Assembly (NCBI RefSeq): GCF_020966775.1
Contig: NZ_JAJKFV010000011.1
Span: 423,023 to 487,022, forward strand
Origin: Rhodopirellula halodulae
Lineage (GTDB): Bacteria; Planctomycetota; Planctomycetia; Pirellulales; Pirellulaceae
DNA length: 64,000 nt
Direction of reading: 5' to 3'
The first letter of the stretch is position 1. Each line of letters starts with the position of its first letter. Of the stretch, positions 1-9,266 are shown one piece after another. The translations under genes were made by a program, and so were the position numbers. The notes below the pieces were generated by a model that saw only the letters and a list, made by a program, of their open reading frames with translations, ran no database searches and was not told the origin of the DNA.

Positions 1-16
1 CTTGATAAAAACCTCG

Positions 17-1807
17 ATGCATCTGTTTGGAACGCCACTCCGTGCTTTGTTGTTGGTTGTCATTGGCAACGTTTCGATCACATTCGCCGAGGACACGGCA
101 CGCTGGTCGATGGATTCATCCTCACCGAACACGCTTTTGGTTGGCAAAACGCCTGCGTATCGAGACGGTGTCGAAGGGCACTGCTCTGCGTTTGATGGCA
201 ACACTGTTTTGGAACTTGACGGCGCAAGCGGTCTTCCTGACAGCAAGCATTTCACCCTGGTTGTCTGGGTCAATCCACACACGCTGAATCGAAATCAACA
301 GGCGATCGCCGCTAAGAATCGGTATTCGCTTGGTGAACGCGAATGGACACTGATGCTGGATACCGATCGTCGATTCCGCCTGTACGTCCGAGAAGAAGGC
401 TGGCGTACGATCTCGGGTCCCGACGCTCGCCCAGGCAGCTGGCACCAACTGATCTTTGTTCGGAATGCGAATGAGATCACGTTTTACGTCGATGGTGAGA
501 AACAGGGGGAGCTTTCCATCAACGCTCTCGCAACCACCAACGCTCCCGTGACCGTCGGAGGAGTGAATGACAATGGCAACCTGCGGCAGACCCTCGTCGG
601 TGCCATTGATGAAGTCCAATTGCTGCCAAAGTCATTGACCGAAGCCGACGTGAAACAGTTCTACCGCCCCGTCACCTCGAAGCACGCTCTTCCCGAACCA
701 CCGCAACTGGAAACATTGTGGGACGAGTCCGAAGCACTTCCGACGGCGAGCAATTTGACACCGGCTGACGATGTGAAATTCCACGTCATTCAAACTTGGA
801 ATGAACCCGTGGATGGGTATCGGTTTTTGCACGGTGTTGCGTTGCAATTTCATCGCGGTCGTCTGTTCGCATCCTTCGGTCACAACCAAGGCGACGAGAA
901 CACGGTCACCGAAGAGGCTCACTACCGAATCAGTGACGATCAAGGAATGAGCTGGGGGCCACTTCACATCATCGATCATGGAGAAGAAGAAAATCTGGCC
1001 GTCAGCCATGGTGTCTTTCTATCGGAAGGAAATTCGCTCTGGGCGTTTCACGGTTCCTACTACGGACGCATGGAAGACATCCACACGCGAGCGTACCGAT
1101 ACGACGAGAACAGTGATCAATGGACTCCATTGGGACGTGTGATCGGCGAGGGGTTCTGGCCGATGAACCAACCCGTGCGGATGGAGGATGGAAACTGGAT
1201 CATGCCCGGACTGCTCGGCAAACGTTACGACAGCAACCAAGCCTTTCCGGCGGCGGTCGCAATCAGTCACGGCAACCATTTTGAAAAGTGGGACCTCGTT
1301 CGAATCCCGGTCGACAAAAACATCCATCAAATGTGGGGCGAATCCAGTCTGTGGGTATCAGGCGAGAACGTCTTCAACGTCTCACGTTTTGGTGACGACG
1401 CGAAAGCGTTGCTGGCAACCAGCGATGATTACGGCAGGACTTGGTCCCCATCGAAGATCAGCAACCTTCCCATGGCGACATCCAAACCCGCCGCAGGAGT
1501 CTTGAGCACGGGGCAGCGTTATCTGGTCTGCACAACGGCCGCTGAGAATGGTGGAAGACGCATGCCCCTGACCATCGCGATCTCACGCCCAGGTGAGAAC
1601 GTGTTTTCGAAAGTGCTGGTCCTTCGCCGTGCCATGCAGCCCAATGCCCCGGGTGAGTCCGCCAAACGACTCAGCCTGTCTTACCCGTATGCAATCGAAC
1701 ATGACGGGCATTTGTATGTTGGCTACTCCAACAACGGAGGTCGCTCGGCCAACTTGAACAGCGCGGAGATGGCGGTGGTCCCCATCGAATCGCTCCGCAC
1801 CGATTGA
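17..1807 (+). CDS. secreted LamG-domain / sialidase-like (BNR repeat) protein
   Basis: Predicted exported glycan-binding or glycan-cleaving protein of 596 residues. The N-terminus from the ATG at 17 is a signal peptide (hydrophobic LRALLLVVIGNVSITFAE). Residues about 30-205 form a concanavalin/LamG-type sandwich, and the rest is a sialidase-like beta-propeller with Asp-box signatures SDDQGMSWG and SDDYGRTWS. An in-frame TTG at 2 could extend it by five residues, but the ATG fits a signal peptide better; sequence before the window is unseen, so a longer form cannot be excluded. True sialidase activity is inferred only; many planctomycete homologues are of unknown specificity. It converges on the DUF4956 gene with a 38-base gap. 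Confidence 0.8.
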   Translation: MHLFGTPLRALLLVVIGNVSITFAEDTARWSMDSSSPNTLLVGKTPAYRDGVEGHCSAFDGNTVLELDGASGLPDSKHFTLVVWVNPHTLNRNQQAIAAKNRYSLGEREWTLMLDTDRRFRLYVREEGWRTISGPDARPGSWHQLIFVRNANEITFYVDGEKQGELSINALATTNAPVTVGGVNDNGNLRQTLVGAIDEVQLLPKSLTEADVKQFYRPVTSKHALPEPPQLETLWDESEALPTASNLTPADDVKFHVIQTWNEPVDGYRFLHGVALQFHRGRLFASFGHNQGDENTVTEEAHYRISDDQGMSWGPLHIIDHGEEENLAVSHGVFLSEGNSLWAFHGSYYGRMEDIHTRAYRYDENSDQWTPLGRVIGEGFWPMNQPVRMEDGNWIMPGLLGKRYDSNQAFPAAVAISHGNHFEKWDLVRIPVDKNIHQMWGESSLWVSGENVFNVSRFGDDAKALLATSDDYGRTWSPSKISNLPMATSKPAAGVLSTGQRYLVCTTAAENGGRRMPLTIAISRPGENVFSKVLVLRRAMQPNAPGESAKRLSLSYPYAIEHDGHLYVGYSNNGGRSANLNSAEMAVVPIESLRTD

Positions 1808-1845
1808 ACTTTCGCTCGGAAACCAATTGCTCAGCAGCAAGGTTC

Positions 1846-2520
1846 TCAAAGCGGCTTGGTGGCCAGCGATTCAACGGTTGGAATTGCATTGAGCGCCGCA
1901 ATCAGTTGGCTCGCATCCGAGCCTTCCAATGGTTCATAGCGATACACCAACTCCAACGATCCACCACGACGAGCGGTTTCAGCCGAAACGATTTCGTAGC
2001 TCTTGGTCAGCCGTTTCAATTCGTCTTCCCATCCACCAATCGAGTGCAGACCAACCTTCATCGTCAACCGCCACTGGTTCTTCGTCTTGGTGGTTGATTC
2101 GCTCGCCTTGTTCGCAGGACGCTCTCCATTGAACTGAGTCGCCCAGGTCAGGGTGATCAATCCAAGGAACGCGACCCAGTACTGACCGGCGCCGATGGCC
2201 ATGCCGACCACGACGGCTGCCAGTACAAACGCAACGTCCCGAGTGGAAGACACCGCGGCACGGAAGCGAACGATCGACAGCGCGCCCACGAGACTGAAGG
2301 CGCGAGCAATGTTGTCGCCGATGATCTGTGTCGCCATCGCGATCAGCACACTCATCAAAACCAACGTCAGCGTGAGATGCTGCCCGGAATCCGGAGCGGA
2401 CTTGATCCGCGCGATCAACGCAACGCACCAACCGCACAACCATGACAGAACCAAACGCAGCGCCAGCACCGAAAGATCGGCGTCCACCTGGGTCGAGATC
2501 GGAGGTAACCAATCAGGCAT
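1846..2520 (-). CDS. DUF4956 membrane protein
   Basis: Membrane protein of 224 residues. Three to four hydrophobic segments lie in the first 135 residues, including the conserved DUF4956 stretch around GDNIARAFSLVGALSIVRFR, followed by a soluble C-terminal domain of about 90 residues. Its start overlaps the end of the upstream VTC-domain gene by 8 bases (TTGTATGCCTGA), which indicates translational coupling. DUF4956 proteins commonly neighbour VTC-type polyphosphate polymerases and CotH kinases. A role as the membrane partner or channel of that system is my inference from context; no catalytic motif is visible. Confidence 0.85.
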   Translation of the reverse strand: MPDWLPPISTQVDADLSVLALRLVLSWLCGWCVALIARIKSAPDSGQHLTLTLVLMSVLIAMATQIIGDNIARAFSLVGALSIVRFRAAVSSTRDVAFVLAAVVVGMAIGAGQYWVAFLGLITLTWATQFNGERPANKASESTTKTKNQWRLTMKVGLHSIGGWEDELKRLTKSYEIVSAETARRGGSLELVYRYEPLEGSDASQLIAALNAIPTVESLATKPL

Positions 2521-3307
2521 ACAACAAACGCTCCGATCGCGAAGACAATTCGGTGGGAGCTTCGCACACCGGGACCTCTTGATCCAAGTTCCAGCAACGC
2601 ACCGCCGCCCGGTACTTCGAGAAACCAGTCACCGGGATCGGAAACGTTCGAAGCAGCTCTTTGAAAACGTGCGGCATGTAGCGATGAAACTTCAGTTCCA
2701 AAATCTCATACTCCGTCGCCTGCACTCGATGAGCTCGCTCATGTGCGTCGTCTTCCCTGGCCACCTGCCAACCGCGAGCCGGGCTGGCGTGCAGATGGCT
2801 GTCGATGGTCAAACGAATGTTTTGGCCCGAGGCATCCGCCATCCGAGCAAACCGTTGGTAGTGGACTTGCGTCGTGGGCTGCAATCGATGCAACTGCGTT
2901 TTGGTGATGAACCAATCACCAAACCATTCTTCCGACGATGAATCCTCGATCGACAACAGACGGCATGGCCGCTCGGTGTTCAATCGATGCTCCAACTGAT
3001 TTCGAATTTCCGTTTCATCACCGACCACTCGAGTCTTGTTGACTTCGCACTTCTTTTTGCGTTTGCTCTCCAGCCAAAGCTTCGACTCGCTGCCATAGCG
3101 GCGGATGCGATACTTCTTCTTCCCCACCACTCCGGTCTCGTGAAAGAGATCCAAGTCAGGCGAATCCAGATACAACGTGTTCACGTCATAGGTGTCACCT
3201 GAATCGCAATGTGGATCTGCCGCCAAATGTTCGCGAGCCCACTGTTTGACATCCGCTGCCAAACAAGGCTCCAGTTGATACTTCAGTTCGATTCGCTTGT
3301 CTTTCAT
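2513..3307 (-). CDS. VTC-domain polyphosphate polymerase-like protein
   Basis: Soluble protein of 264 residues with the VTC (triphosphate tunnel metalloenzyme) fold that in yeast Vtc4 makes polyphosphate from ATP. Visible hallmarks are the opening IELKYQL, YLDSPDLDLF, the basic strands KKKYRIRRYG and LWLESKRKKK, the R-x-T-I-D strand, and the late metal-binding glutamate in ILELKF. The start chosen is the ATG at 3307 directly before the conserved KYQ strand; an ATG at 3403, 20 bases after the CotH stop, would add 32 residues without family similarity. It lies between CotH and DUF4956 on one strand. Polyphosphate synthesis is inferred from the family. Confidence 0.85.
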   Translation of the reverse strand: MKDKRIELKYQLEPCLAADVKQWAREHLAADPHCDSGDTYDVNTLYLDSPDLDLFHETGVVGKKKYRIRRYGSESKLWLESKRKKKCEVNKTRVVGDETEIRNQLEHRLNTERPCRLLSIEDSSSEEWFGDWFITKTQLHRLQPTTQVHYQRFARMADASGQNIRLTIDSHLHASPARGWQVAREDDAHERAHRVQATEYEILELKFHRYMPHVFKELLRTFPIPVTGFSKYRAAVRCWNLDQEVPVCEAPTELSSRSERLLYA

Positions 3308-3423
3308 GACGCTGCTTGCAAGATGGTTGATACAAACAAACGCCTCGGCACTGCCGGCGGATGGAGCACCGTGTGGATGCAGCACCAAGGCGTTTGACTT
3401 CAAAGGAGAATTCGAGGGACGTC

Positions 3424-5331
3424 CTACTTCAGCAAAAATTCGCGTCGTCCGTCGGCGAATTGCTTGATGTTCATCGAGCCATGGCCTCGTCCCTGTGGTT
3501 CATGTGCGACGTCGCTCTCACCAGTCATCGCTTGGAACGATTCAAAAGTCCCCAGCTTACGGGTATCGACTTTCAGCAACGGCTCGATTTTCGAGGCTTG
3601 CGATTGAACGAACGGTCCGATCGTTTTCCAGTCCAACGACTCTTCCGCGATTTGTCTTACCTTCGACAAGTAGGCTTCCTTGTACGCAGGCACTGCCAAC
3701 ACTTTGCTGCGAAGCGGTTTGCTCGGATCGTTCAATCCAATCAATGGATCCAAGCCCAACGGAGACGACGATGCGCTGTCATCGGGACGCCCACCGCCTC
3801 GAGCGTTGTCACGCTGCGGTCCTGCAAATCCGCCTCGATCGAAGCCACCCCGATCGAAACCACCCCGATCAAAACCTCCACGTCCACCGCGACCGCCCGG
3901 GCCACCACGACCGCCGGGTCCTCCCGGTCCTCCCGCAGCACGGAATGCCTCGTTCATATCGTGTGGCACAAAGTGGAACACGTTGTCCTTGTCCAACACG
4001 ATGCTGTAGTCACTCGCTCGAATCCAATATCCATCCGAGTTCATGAGCACGTTGTCGAGCGCCAAGAACCAAAGCAGATTGTCGATGTCGACCATGGGTT
4101 CCAAAGCGGCGGGCAGTTGCTCCGTTGGTGTTTCGTTCAACACGCGGCACAAGTCGACCAAACGCCGCAGGTCTTCATCGTCACCTTTCTTTTGTTCGAA
4201 CGGGTGACGGTATTGTTCCAAGTCTTCCCCGTGGTACTCGAGCCCGCCTCCACCGCGAGGTGAGCCGGCAACTTTCCAACGGGCTCCCTTGCCGCTTCCG
4301 AAGTTCCGCTTGACGAAGTCTTTGTTGAACTGCTCCACGTTGGTGAACACGCCCCAATCTTCTCCGTTGACGACCACCCGAACAAAGTTGGCTCGCGGTG
4401 CAGGGATGTATTGGTTGGCGATGTGCGAGTAGAGCACGGTGCTCATCATCGAATCATCACTGGAACCGTTGAGCAGGTTCAGTGTTTTGTATCCACCGAT
4501 GGTTTGATCGTCGTCCGCCAAATCGACCGAGATGTTGAACGATCGTTTGTAGCCGCGTGGCACCATGCCATATGAACTCGCACCACGGAAACTGATACCA
4601 CAATTTGGATAGGCAACACCGTCGATCGTGATCGTCGCGGGAACCTCGATGTCCGTCCGGTGAAAGGTTTCCAGTTCGTCTTCCCAGTCCTGAACGGTGA
4701 AGTCCATGAACAAGGTCCGAACGACACCGGTGTCATACAGATCACCTTCGGCTGGCTGAACCGAATCTTTGGAAACCTGCTGTCCCGGTTTTGCCTCGGG
4801 TCGATTTCGGTTCATCCCCGGAGGGCCACCACGTCCCGGTCCACCTCGTCGGCCACGATCGGCTTCCGGTGGACCGCCACCTTCCGGCGGACCGAATCCT
4901 CCGGGCGGTCCAAAACCGGGACCTCCCGGTGGCGGGCCTTCACCAGGTCCTGGACCAAATCCGCCGGGACCAAATCCACCCGGGCCAAATCCGTCTTCGC
5001 CACCGCCGGGCGGAGGTCCAAATCCGCCACCGAACCCAGGGCCAGGACGATCACCACCTCGACGGCCACCGCGGCCTTCTTCAGCCGAGCGATTGGTCTT
5101 GAGAAACTCACGTGCTTCCACACGTTCCTCGTCATTCAACCAGCCGTTGTCATCACGATCGAACTTGTCGACCAATTCTTGATCCTGGCCACCAAATCCA
5201 CCTGGCCCACCCCCGGGTGGTTGAGCCTGAAGATTCGGCGAACAACCGGGGCCGCATGCCAAGGCGGTCAAAGCAGACAGAACGATCGACCGCCGAACGA
5301 TTCGCGAGCGATGACGGGAAGGTACAGACAT
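3424..5331 (-). CDS. exported CotH kinase family protein with EF-hand and Gly-rich linkers
   Basis: Exported protein of 635 residues starting at the ATG at 5331; in-frame ATGs upstream, up to 5475, would put an unlikely tail before the signal sequence. The signal region LSALTALACGPGC could be a lipoprotein site but deviates from a strict lipobox. A single EF-hand (DRDDNGWLNDEE, residues about 58-69) is followed by a long Gly/Pro-rich stretch, then the CotH atypical protein kinase domain from about residue 195 (ISFRGASSYG, KTLNLLNGSSDDSMM, FVPHDMNEAF). A second low-complexity block carries three tandem GGFDR units. It heads the VTC-DUF4956 set. CotH proteins phosphorylate surface proteins; the target here is unknown. 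Confidence 0.85.
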   Translation of the reverse strand: MSVPSRHRSRIVRRSIVLSALTALACGPGCSPNLQAQPPGGGPGGFGGQDQELVDKFDRDDNGWLNDEERVEAREFLKTNRSAEEGRGGRRGGDRPGPGFGGGFGPPPGGGEDGFGPGGFGPGGFGPGPGEGPPPGGPGFGPPGGFGPPEGGGPPEADRGRRGGPGRGGPPGMNRNRPEAKPGQQVSKDSVQPAEGDLYDTGVVRTLFMDFTVQDWEDELETFHRTDIEVPATITIDGVAYPNCGISFRGASSYGMVPRGYKRSFNISVDLADDDQTIGGYKTLNLLNGSSDDSMMSTVLYSHIANQYIPAPRANFVRVVVNGEDWGVFTNVEQFNKDFVKRNFGSGKGARWKVAGSPRGGGGLEYHGEDLEQYRHPFEQKKGDDEDLRRLVDLCRVLNETPTEQLPAALEPMVDIDNLLWFLALDNVLMNSDGYWIRASDYSIVLDKDNVFHFVPHDMNEAFRAAGGPGGPGGRGGPGGRGGRGGFDRGGFDRGGFDRGGFAGPQRDNARGGGRPDDSASSSPLGLDPLIGLNDPSKPLRSKVLAVPAYKEAYLSKVRQIAEESLDWKTIGPFVQSQASKIEPLLKVDTRKLGTFESFQAMTGESDVAHEPQGRGHGSMNIKQFADGRREFLLK

Positions 5332-5607
5332 AGTGTTCTCAATCAGGGCAACGAATGGGTTTGTATTGGCTTTCAACACCATCGTTGCGGGCATGATTCG
5401 AAACCGCCGCGAAAAAACCTTCATTTTTTCTTCACATGCAAAATACGGCGTCACGACGCTGCGTCGGTGCGGCATGAGGCTTGCGAAACAAAGCTTTCGA
5501 GGAATCTGCTTCGGGCGTTGCTTCGTAGAAAACCGCTGCTGACACGCATCGAAATTGCGTGTGAACAGTGTTTCTTGCCCGCATCACACACCACCAAAGA
5601 GCGACTG

Positions 5608-6798
5608 ATGAGCTTGATCCAACCACGAATCGAACGTCGGAATTTCCGTCGGGACCGGCGAATTTTTGTCATGGCGTGTGCTGCGTCACTCGCCATCTCG
5701 CCGTTGCAATCCAACCAACTTTTCTCGCAAGAGACCCCATCCACCACGACGGCGGAATCGAAGGATTCCAAGACCGACGAGTTGCGGCGGCAAATCGTGA
5801 ACAAGGGGTTGGCCTTCCTCGCCAAAGAGGGCCAATCCGATCAAGGCACGTTCTCTGACCGCGTCGGTCCCGGCGTGACCGCGTTGGCACTCACGTCGGC
5901 CCTTCGCAATGGAAAGGGTGTCGACGACCCAATGGTGGCCGAAGGACTTCGCGCGTTGGAAGGTTATGTCAAACCGGACGGCGGCATCTATGGAAATGGC
6001 CGTCTGAAGAACTACGAAACCTGCGTCGCCATGGTGTGCTTTGCGGAAGCCAACGCGTCCGGCAAATACAACACGCTGCTTCAACGAGCCAAAGCGTTTG
6101 TCACCGGCATTCAATACGGCGAAGGTGCTCGCGACCCCAGTGACCCTTGGTACGGTGGCGTTGGCTACGGTGGTGCCGGCCGCCCCGACTTGTCCAACAC
6201 GGCTTACATGGTCGAGGCTCTGCGTGCCGTTGAGACTCCTGCCAACGACCCCGCCATTCAGCGTGCTTTGGTCTTCATCTCCAGATGCCAAAACCTCGAC
6301 AGCCAATTCAACGACACGCAGTTCGCGGACAAGGTCGACGATGGTGGTTTCTACTACGAGATCCCCACCACAAAGATCGACCCGAGCACCTCGGAAGAAC
6401 GCTTCACCCCCAACGGCGGACTTCGAAGCTACGGCAGCATGGGCTACACGGGACTGAAAAGCATGATCTTTGCCGGTCTGACGAAAGATGACCCGCGAGT
6501 GAAAGCTGCATTGCAGTGGATCACCGATCACTACAGCGTGGAGAAGAATCCGGGCATGGGTTCGGCGGGTCTATATTACTACTACCACACCTTTGCCGCC
6601 GCGTTGGATGCCGCCGGACTGACGGAAGTCGTCGATGCGGACGGCAAGACGCACGATTGGAAAGCCGACCTAATCACGGAGTTGGCCGAACGGCAAAATG
6701 ACGATGGTTCTTGGAGCAATGACAATCAGCGTTGGTTTGAGAATGACAAAAACCTCGCGACCAGCTTCGCTTTGATGGCGTTGGGCCATTGCGATTGA
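5608..6798 (+). CDS. secreted prenyltransferase/squalene-oxidase repeat protein
   Basis: Protein of 396 residues. The frame is open far upstream, but coding character begins at the ATG at 5608: basic residues, then the hydrophobic stretch MACAASLAISPLQSNQLFSQ as signal peptide. The body shows alpha/alpha-toroid repeats of the prenyltransferase / squalene cyclase superfamily (GVTALALTSAL, ETCVAMVCFAEAN, YTGLKSMIFAGL, DDGSWSNDN). The DxDD acid motif of true cyclases is not evident, so I would not call it a hopene cyclase. Export suggests a structural or binding role. The 276-base gap to the divergent CotH gene must hold both promoters. Confidence 0.8.
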   Translation: MSLIQPRIERRNFRRDRRIFVMACAASLAISPLQSNQLFSQETPSTTTAESKDSKTDELRRQIVNKGLAFLAKEGQSDQGTFSDRVGPGVTALALTSALRNGKGVDDPMVAEGLRALEGYVKPDGGIYGNGRLKNYETCVAMVCFAEANASGKYNTLLQRAKAFVTGIQYGEGARDPSDPWYGGVGYGGAGRPDLSNTAYMVEALRAVETPANDPAIQRALVFISRCQNLDSQFNDTQFADKVDDGGFYYEIPTTKIDPSTSEERFTPNGGLRSYGSMGYTGLKSMIFAGLTKDDPRVKAALQWITDHYSVEKNPGMGSAGLYYYYHTFAAALDAAGLTEVVDADGKTHDWKADLITELAERQNDDGSWSNDNQRWFENDKNLATSFALMALGHCD

Positions 6799-6861
6799 GA
6801 CAAACGGGATCGCCGGAAAGCAACATCGCGGTGATCCGTGATAGCGAGGCAAAGGAACTGA

Positions 6862-7662
6862 ATGAGCACCTGCGTGAACACGGCTGGAATGAGCGAACCA
6901 AGCGACGCTCGTTCAAACCCAACGACCAAACGGCGTCATCAGCGTCGTGCCGGGTGGTCGTGGCTATGGCTCGCGCAGGCCATCTCGCTGTTGGGATTGG
7001 CCATCTGGGCCGCGTTGGATCCTTTGTTTTCAAAGGTTTCCCGTTTGTCAGCGTGGCAGACCTGGCAGGTCGGTCTCAACCATTGGCGTGTTCCACTTCT
7101 TGTCCTCATCGCAGCACTCGCCATCGGCAGTTTGCTACTTTTGTTGGTCCGCTTCCTAGCACGATCCAACCAGCGAATGCGGAGCCGATCGTTGGCACAA
7201 CTGCTCGCCATCACAACCTTGGCCGCCGCCTGGTGCGGCATGTTGATTCATTTGGATTCAATCGCCTGGCAGGGCAAACGCATTCGCTTTGTCGCACGAG
7301 TCGACCAATTGGAAGCCATCGCGGCGCCTCTGCGAACGGACTGGCCACAACAAGACGGCGAGGTCTCACAAGTTGGCCCGTTCATGGCTTATCCGTTTGG
7401 CCGCCCCAAGACGTTGGTGCTGTTACAAGCCCCGAGGGTCACTGAACGGGCGGTTTACGTCAGTTCGATCGAACGAGGTGACGATGGCTCGATCAAACTC
7501 CAATTGACCGGAACCGATGGTGGCGACTGGGCAGAATGGCACCCCGAAGGCAGCAGGCCGAAATCCTTCGTCGACGGTCTCTTTGAATTGCACCGATTGG
7601 ATTTCGCCACGCCGATCGGCCGCGGTTGGTACTTGGTTCGGTATCAAAGCGGCCCCCGCTGA
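6862..7662 (+). CDS. membrane protein of unknown function
   Basis: Unrecognised protein of 266 residues (257 if it starts at the ATG at 6889). Three hydrophobic helices are clear: around WLWLAQAISLLGLAIWAAL, VPLLVLIAALAIGSLLLLLV and LAQLLAITTLAAAWCGMLI. The second half is a soluble domain of about 140 residues, probably outside the cytoplasm, containing PFMAYPFGRPKTLVLL and ending in a beta-rich stretch. It follows the prenyltransferase-repeat gene by 63 bases on the same strand and may be cotranscribed. Tail to tail with the flavodoxin gene. No function is suggested by motifs. Confidence 0.75.
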   Translation: MSTCVNTAGMSEPSDARSNPTTKRRHQRRAGWSWLWLAQAISLLGLAIWAALDPLFSKVSRLSAWQTWQVGLNHWRVPLLVLIAALAIGSLLLLLVRFLARSNQRMRSRSLAQLLAITTLAAAWCGMLIHLDSIAWQGKRIRFVARVDQLEAIAAPLRTDWPQQDGEVSQVGPFMAYPFGRPKTLVLLQAPRVTERAVYVSSIERGDDGSIKLQLTGTDGGDWAEWHPEGSRPKSFVDGLFELHRLDFATPIGRGWYLVRYQSGPR

Positions 7663-7684
7663 TCGCGGCCGCTTTCGACGTTCA

Positions 7685-8413
7685 TCAAGAAGCGACCAAC
7701 TCGCCGTGGACGGTTGCTTCCACGGAGGCTTGCCAATTGGCCAATGCAATGGGATCCGCATCATCGACCTCGATGCGATCGGAACTGGTCACCGCACCAC
7801 ATCGCTGCAGCCAAGCGTCAACGGATCGTCCGAAAGCGCAGTATTCGTCGTAGCTGCTGTCGCCCAACGCGAGCACGGCGTAACGCAAACCAGACAGCGA
7901 CCAAACCGACTGCATCATGGTGTCATGGAATTCGCAGGCATGTCCCGGCGGCTCACCTTCGCCCGCCGTGCTGGCGAGAAAAAACGCCTGGGATGTTTGC
8001 TGCAACTTTACTTCGGTCACCTCTTCCAGCGGCAACAGCTCAACAGATCGATTCAAAGTCTGCAAAAGATCCACCGTTTGCTGTGCCAACTCTTCGGCAA
8101 AACCTGTTTCGCTGGCGTAAACCACCAAGACGGGAGCGATTGGTCGGGCGGGTTGCCCGATCGACTTGCCCGCATCCGTTTGTTCGTGCGAACCGGCAAC
8201 GCCGTCAATCGCGACAACGGTTGGCAGATTCCTCAGCACGTCACGAAAGCACCAAACACACAACACGGCATACGCCACCGAACCACCCGTGGCGACCCAC
8301 CACCGCTGGACACGCGGAGGAGCCACCCACCACGTGCCATCGGTCCACAGAGCACATCCCCAAGCCGCGAGCATCAGACTCGCGATGCAAAGGGCGTTGA
8401 CGACTTTCGTCAT
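7685..8413 (-). CDS. membrane-anchored flavodoxin-domain protein
   Basis: Protein of 242 residues with two N-terminal membrane helices (about 6-24 and 40-60) and a flavodoxin domain from about residue 92. FMN-binding features are the phosphate loop YASETGFAE, the FLASTAGEGEPP loop and the ALGDSSYDEYCAFG loop. It resembles the FMN domain of sulfite reductase or cytochrome P450 reductase but has no FAD/NADPH module. The ATG overlaps the stop of the upstream DUF4198 gene by four bases (ATGA). In related loci it sits with a PepSY protein and is thought to move electrons across the membrane to reduce ferric siderophores; that role is inferred. Confidence 0.85.
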   Translation of the reverse strand: MTKVVNALCIASLMLAAWGCALWTDGTWWVAPPRVQRWWVATGGSVAYAVLCVWCFRDVLRNLPTVVAIDGVAGSHEQTDAGKSIGQPARPIAPVLVVYASETGFAEELAQQTVDLLQTLNRSVELLPLEEVTEVKLQQTSQAFFLASTAGEGEPPGHACEFHDTMMQSVWSLSGLRYAVLALGDSSYDEYCAFGRSVDAWLQRCGAVTSSDRIEVDDADPIALANWQASVEATVHGELVAS

Positions 8414-9231
8414 TGAGGCAGAACTTCCAGCGTGCCCGCGTAACTCATGCGACGAGACGAAGCACGTTCGATCTTGGTCTGTTCGTCTTGGTGACTGGTT
8501 TCGATCCAGTACATTCCCGCGTCACCAAAGGCGACTTCAAATTCACCATTCTCATTGGTCTTCAACTGCTGTTCTTCTTGCGAATTGCGATAGCGCGTGC
8601 CGCCTTGAACAACGCTGATTTCCAAATCTTTCGCTGGCTTTCCGTTGACCAGGAAACGGAACGTGGCGGTCTCACCCGCGTACAGATCGTTAGGATGAGT
8701 GACCGGCAACAACTCGATGCCAACACCGGTTGGCTGCAGCGATTCTTCTGTTGGTGCGCCGTTGGTCACAAACGTTTCCACGCGACCGACGCTTTCTGAG
8801 ATTCGAAGGTTCGACGCGTCCGCGGGAATTTCACTGGCGATCGCATCAGCACTTCCGCGCCAACGGCGACGTTTGCCATTTTCTTCCCAGCTCGCAAACG
8901 CACCATTGTTCACGACGGCCACGCGATAGGTGCCTTGCTGCGTCAAAGGCAAATCAAAGACGCTGCGATACTTGCCGGTGGATTTGTTTTCCGCTTCGAC
9001 CTGCGTTCCATCTGGAGCGACGACGACAAGGTTGTCCAACCCGAGCGGAAAGTGATTGAAATAAAACAGATCGTTCGAAACCGCAGCGTCCACGGTCAAC
9101 CATGGCTCAGGTCCCGAGAACACCGTCTGCGATGGCAACAGCCAAACCTTGTGCGCAAAACTGGTCGACGGAACGGCAACCAACAACATCAAGAACGAAA
9201 AGACCAAACGATTCATAGCAACTTTTCTCAT
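8410..9231 (-). CDS. DUF4198 periplasmic protein
   Basis: Exported protein of 273 residues, or 268 from the second ATG at 9216. A signal peptide ends near STSFA, and the mature protein begins with the family-typical HKVWLLPSQT. It then shows Ig/carboxypeptidase-regulatory-like beta structure (GTYRVAVVNN, KDLEISVVQGGTRYR, NGEFEVAFGDAGMYWIE). DUF4198 proteins (NikM-like fold) are linked to metal uptake in several bacteria. It is the third gene of the PepSY-DUF2271-DUF4198-flavodoxin cluster and is translationally coupled to the flavodoxin. Function is by family and context. Confidence 0.83.
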   Translation of the reverse strand: MRKVAMNRLVFSFLMLLVAVPSTSFAHKVWLLPSQTVFSGPEPWLTVDAAVSNDLFYFNHFPLGLDNLVVVAPDGTQVEAENKSTGKYRSVFDLPLTQQGTYRVAVVNNGAFASWEENGKRRRWRGSADAIASEIPADASNLRISESVGRVETFVTNGAPTEESLQPTGVGIELLPVTHPNDLYAGETATFRFLVNGKPAKDLEISVVQGGTRYRNSQEEQQLKTNENGEFEVAFGDAGMYWIETSHQDEQTKIERASSRRMSYAGTLEVLPQ

Positions 9232-9266
9232 GGAACGGGGTGATTTGTCGTGAGCTTCAAGTGAAT

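Noticed and set aside
3361-4263. 300-codon plus-strand frame
   Set aside because: Antisense to CotH; low-complexity Gly/Arg-coding repeats keep the frame open.
5686-6531. 281-codon minus-strand frame
   Set aside because: Antisense to the prenyltransferase-repeat protein with clear family repeats.
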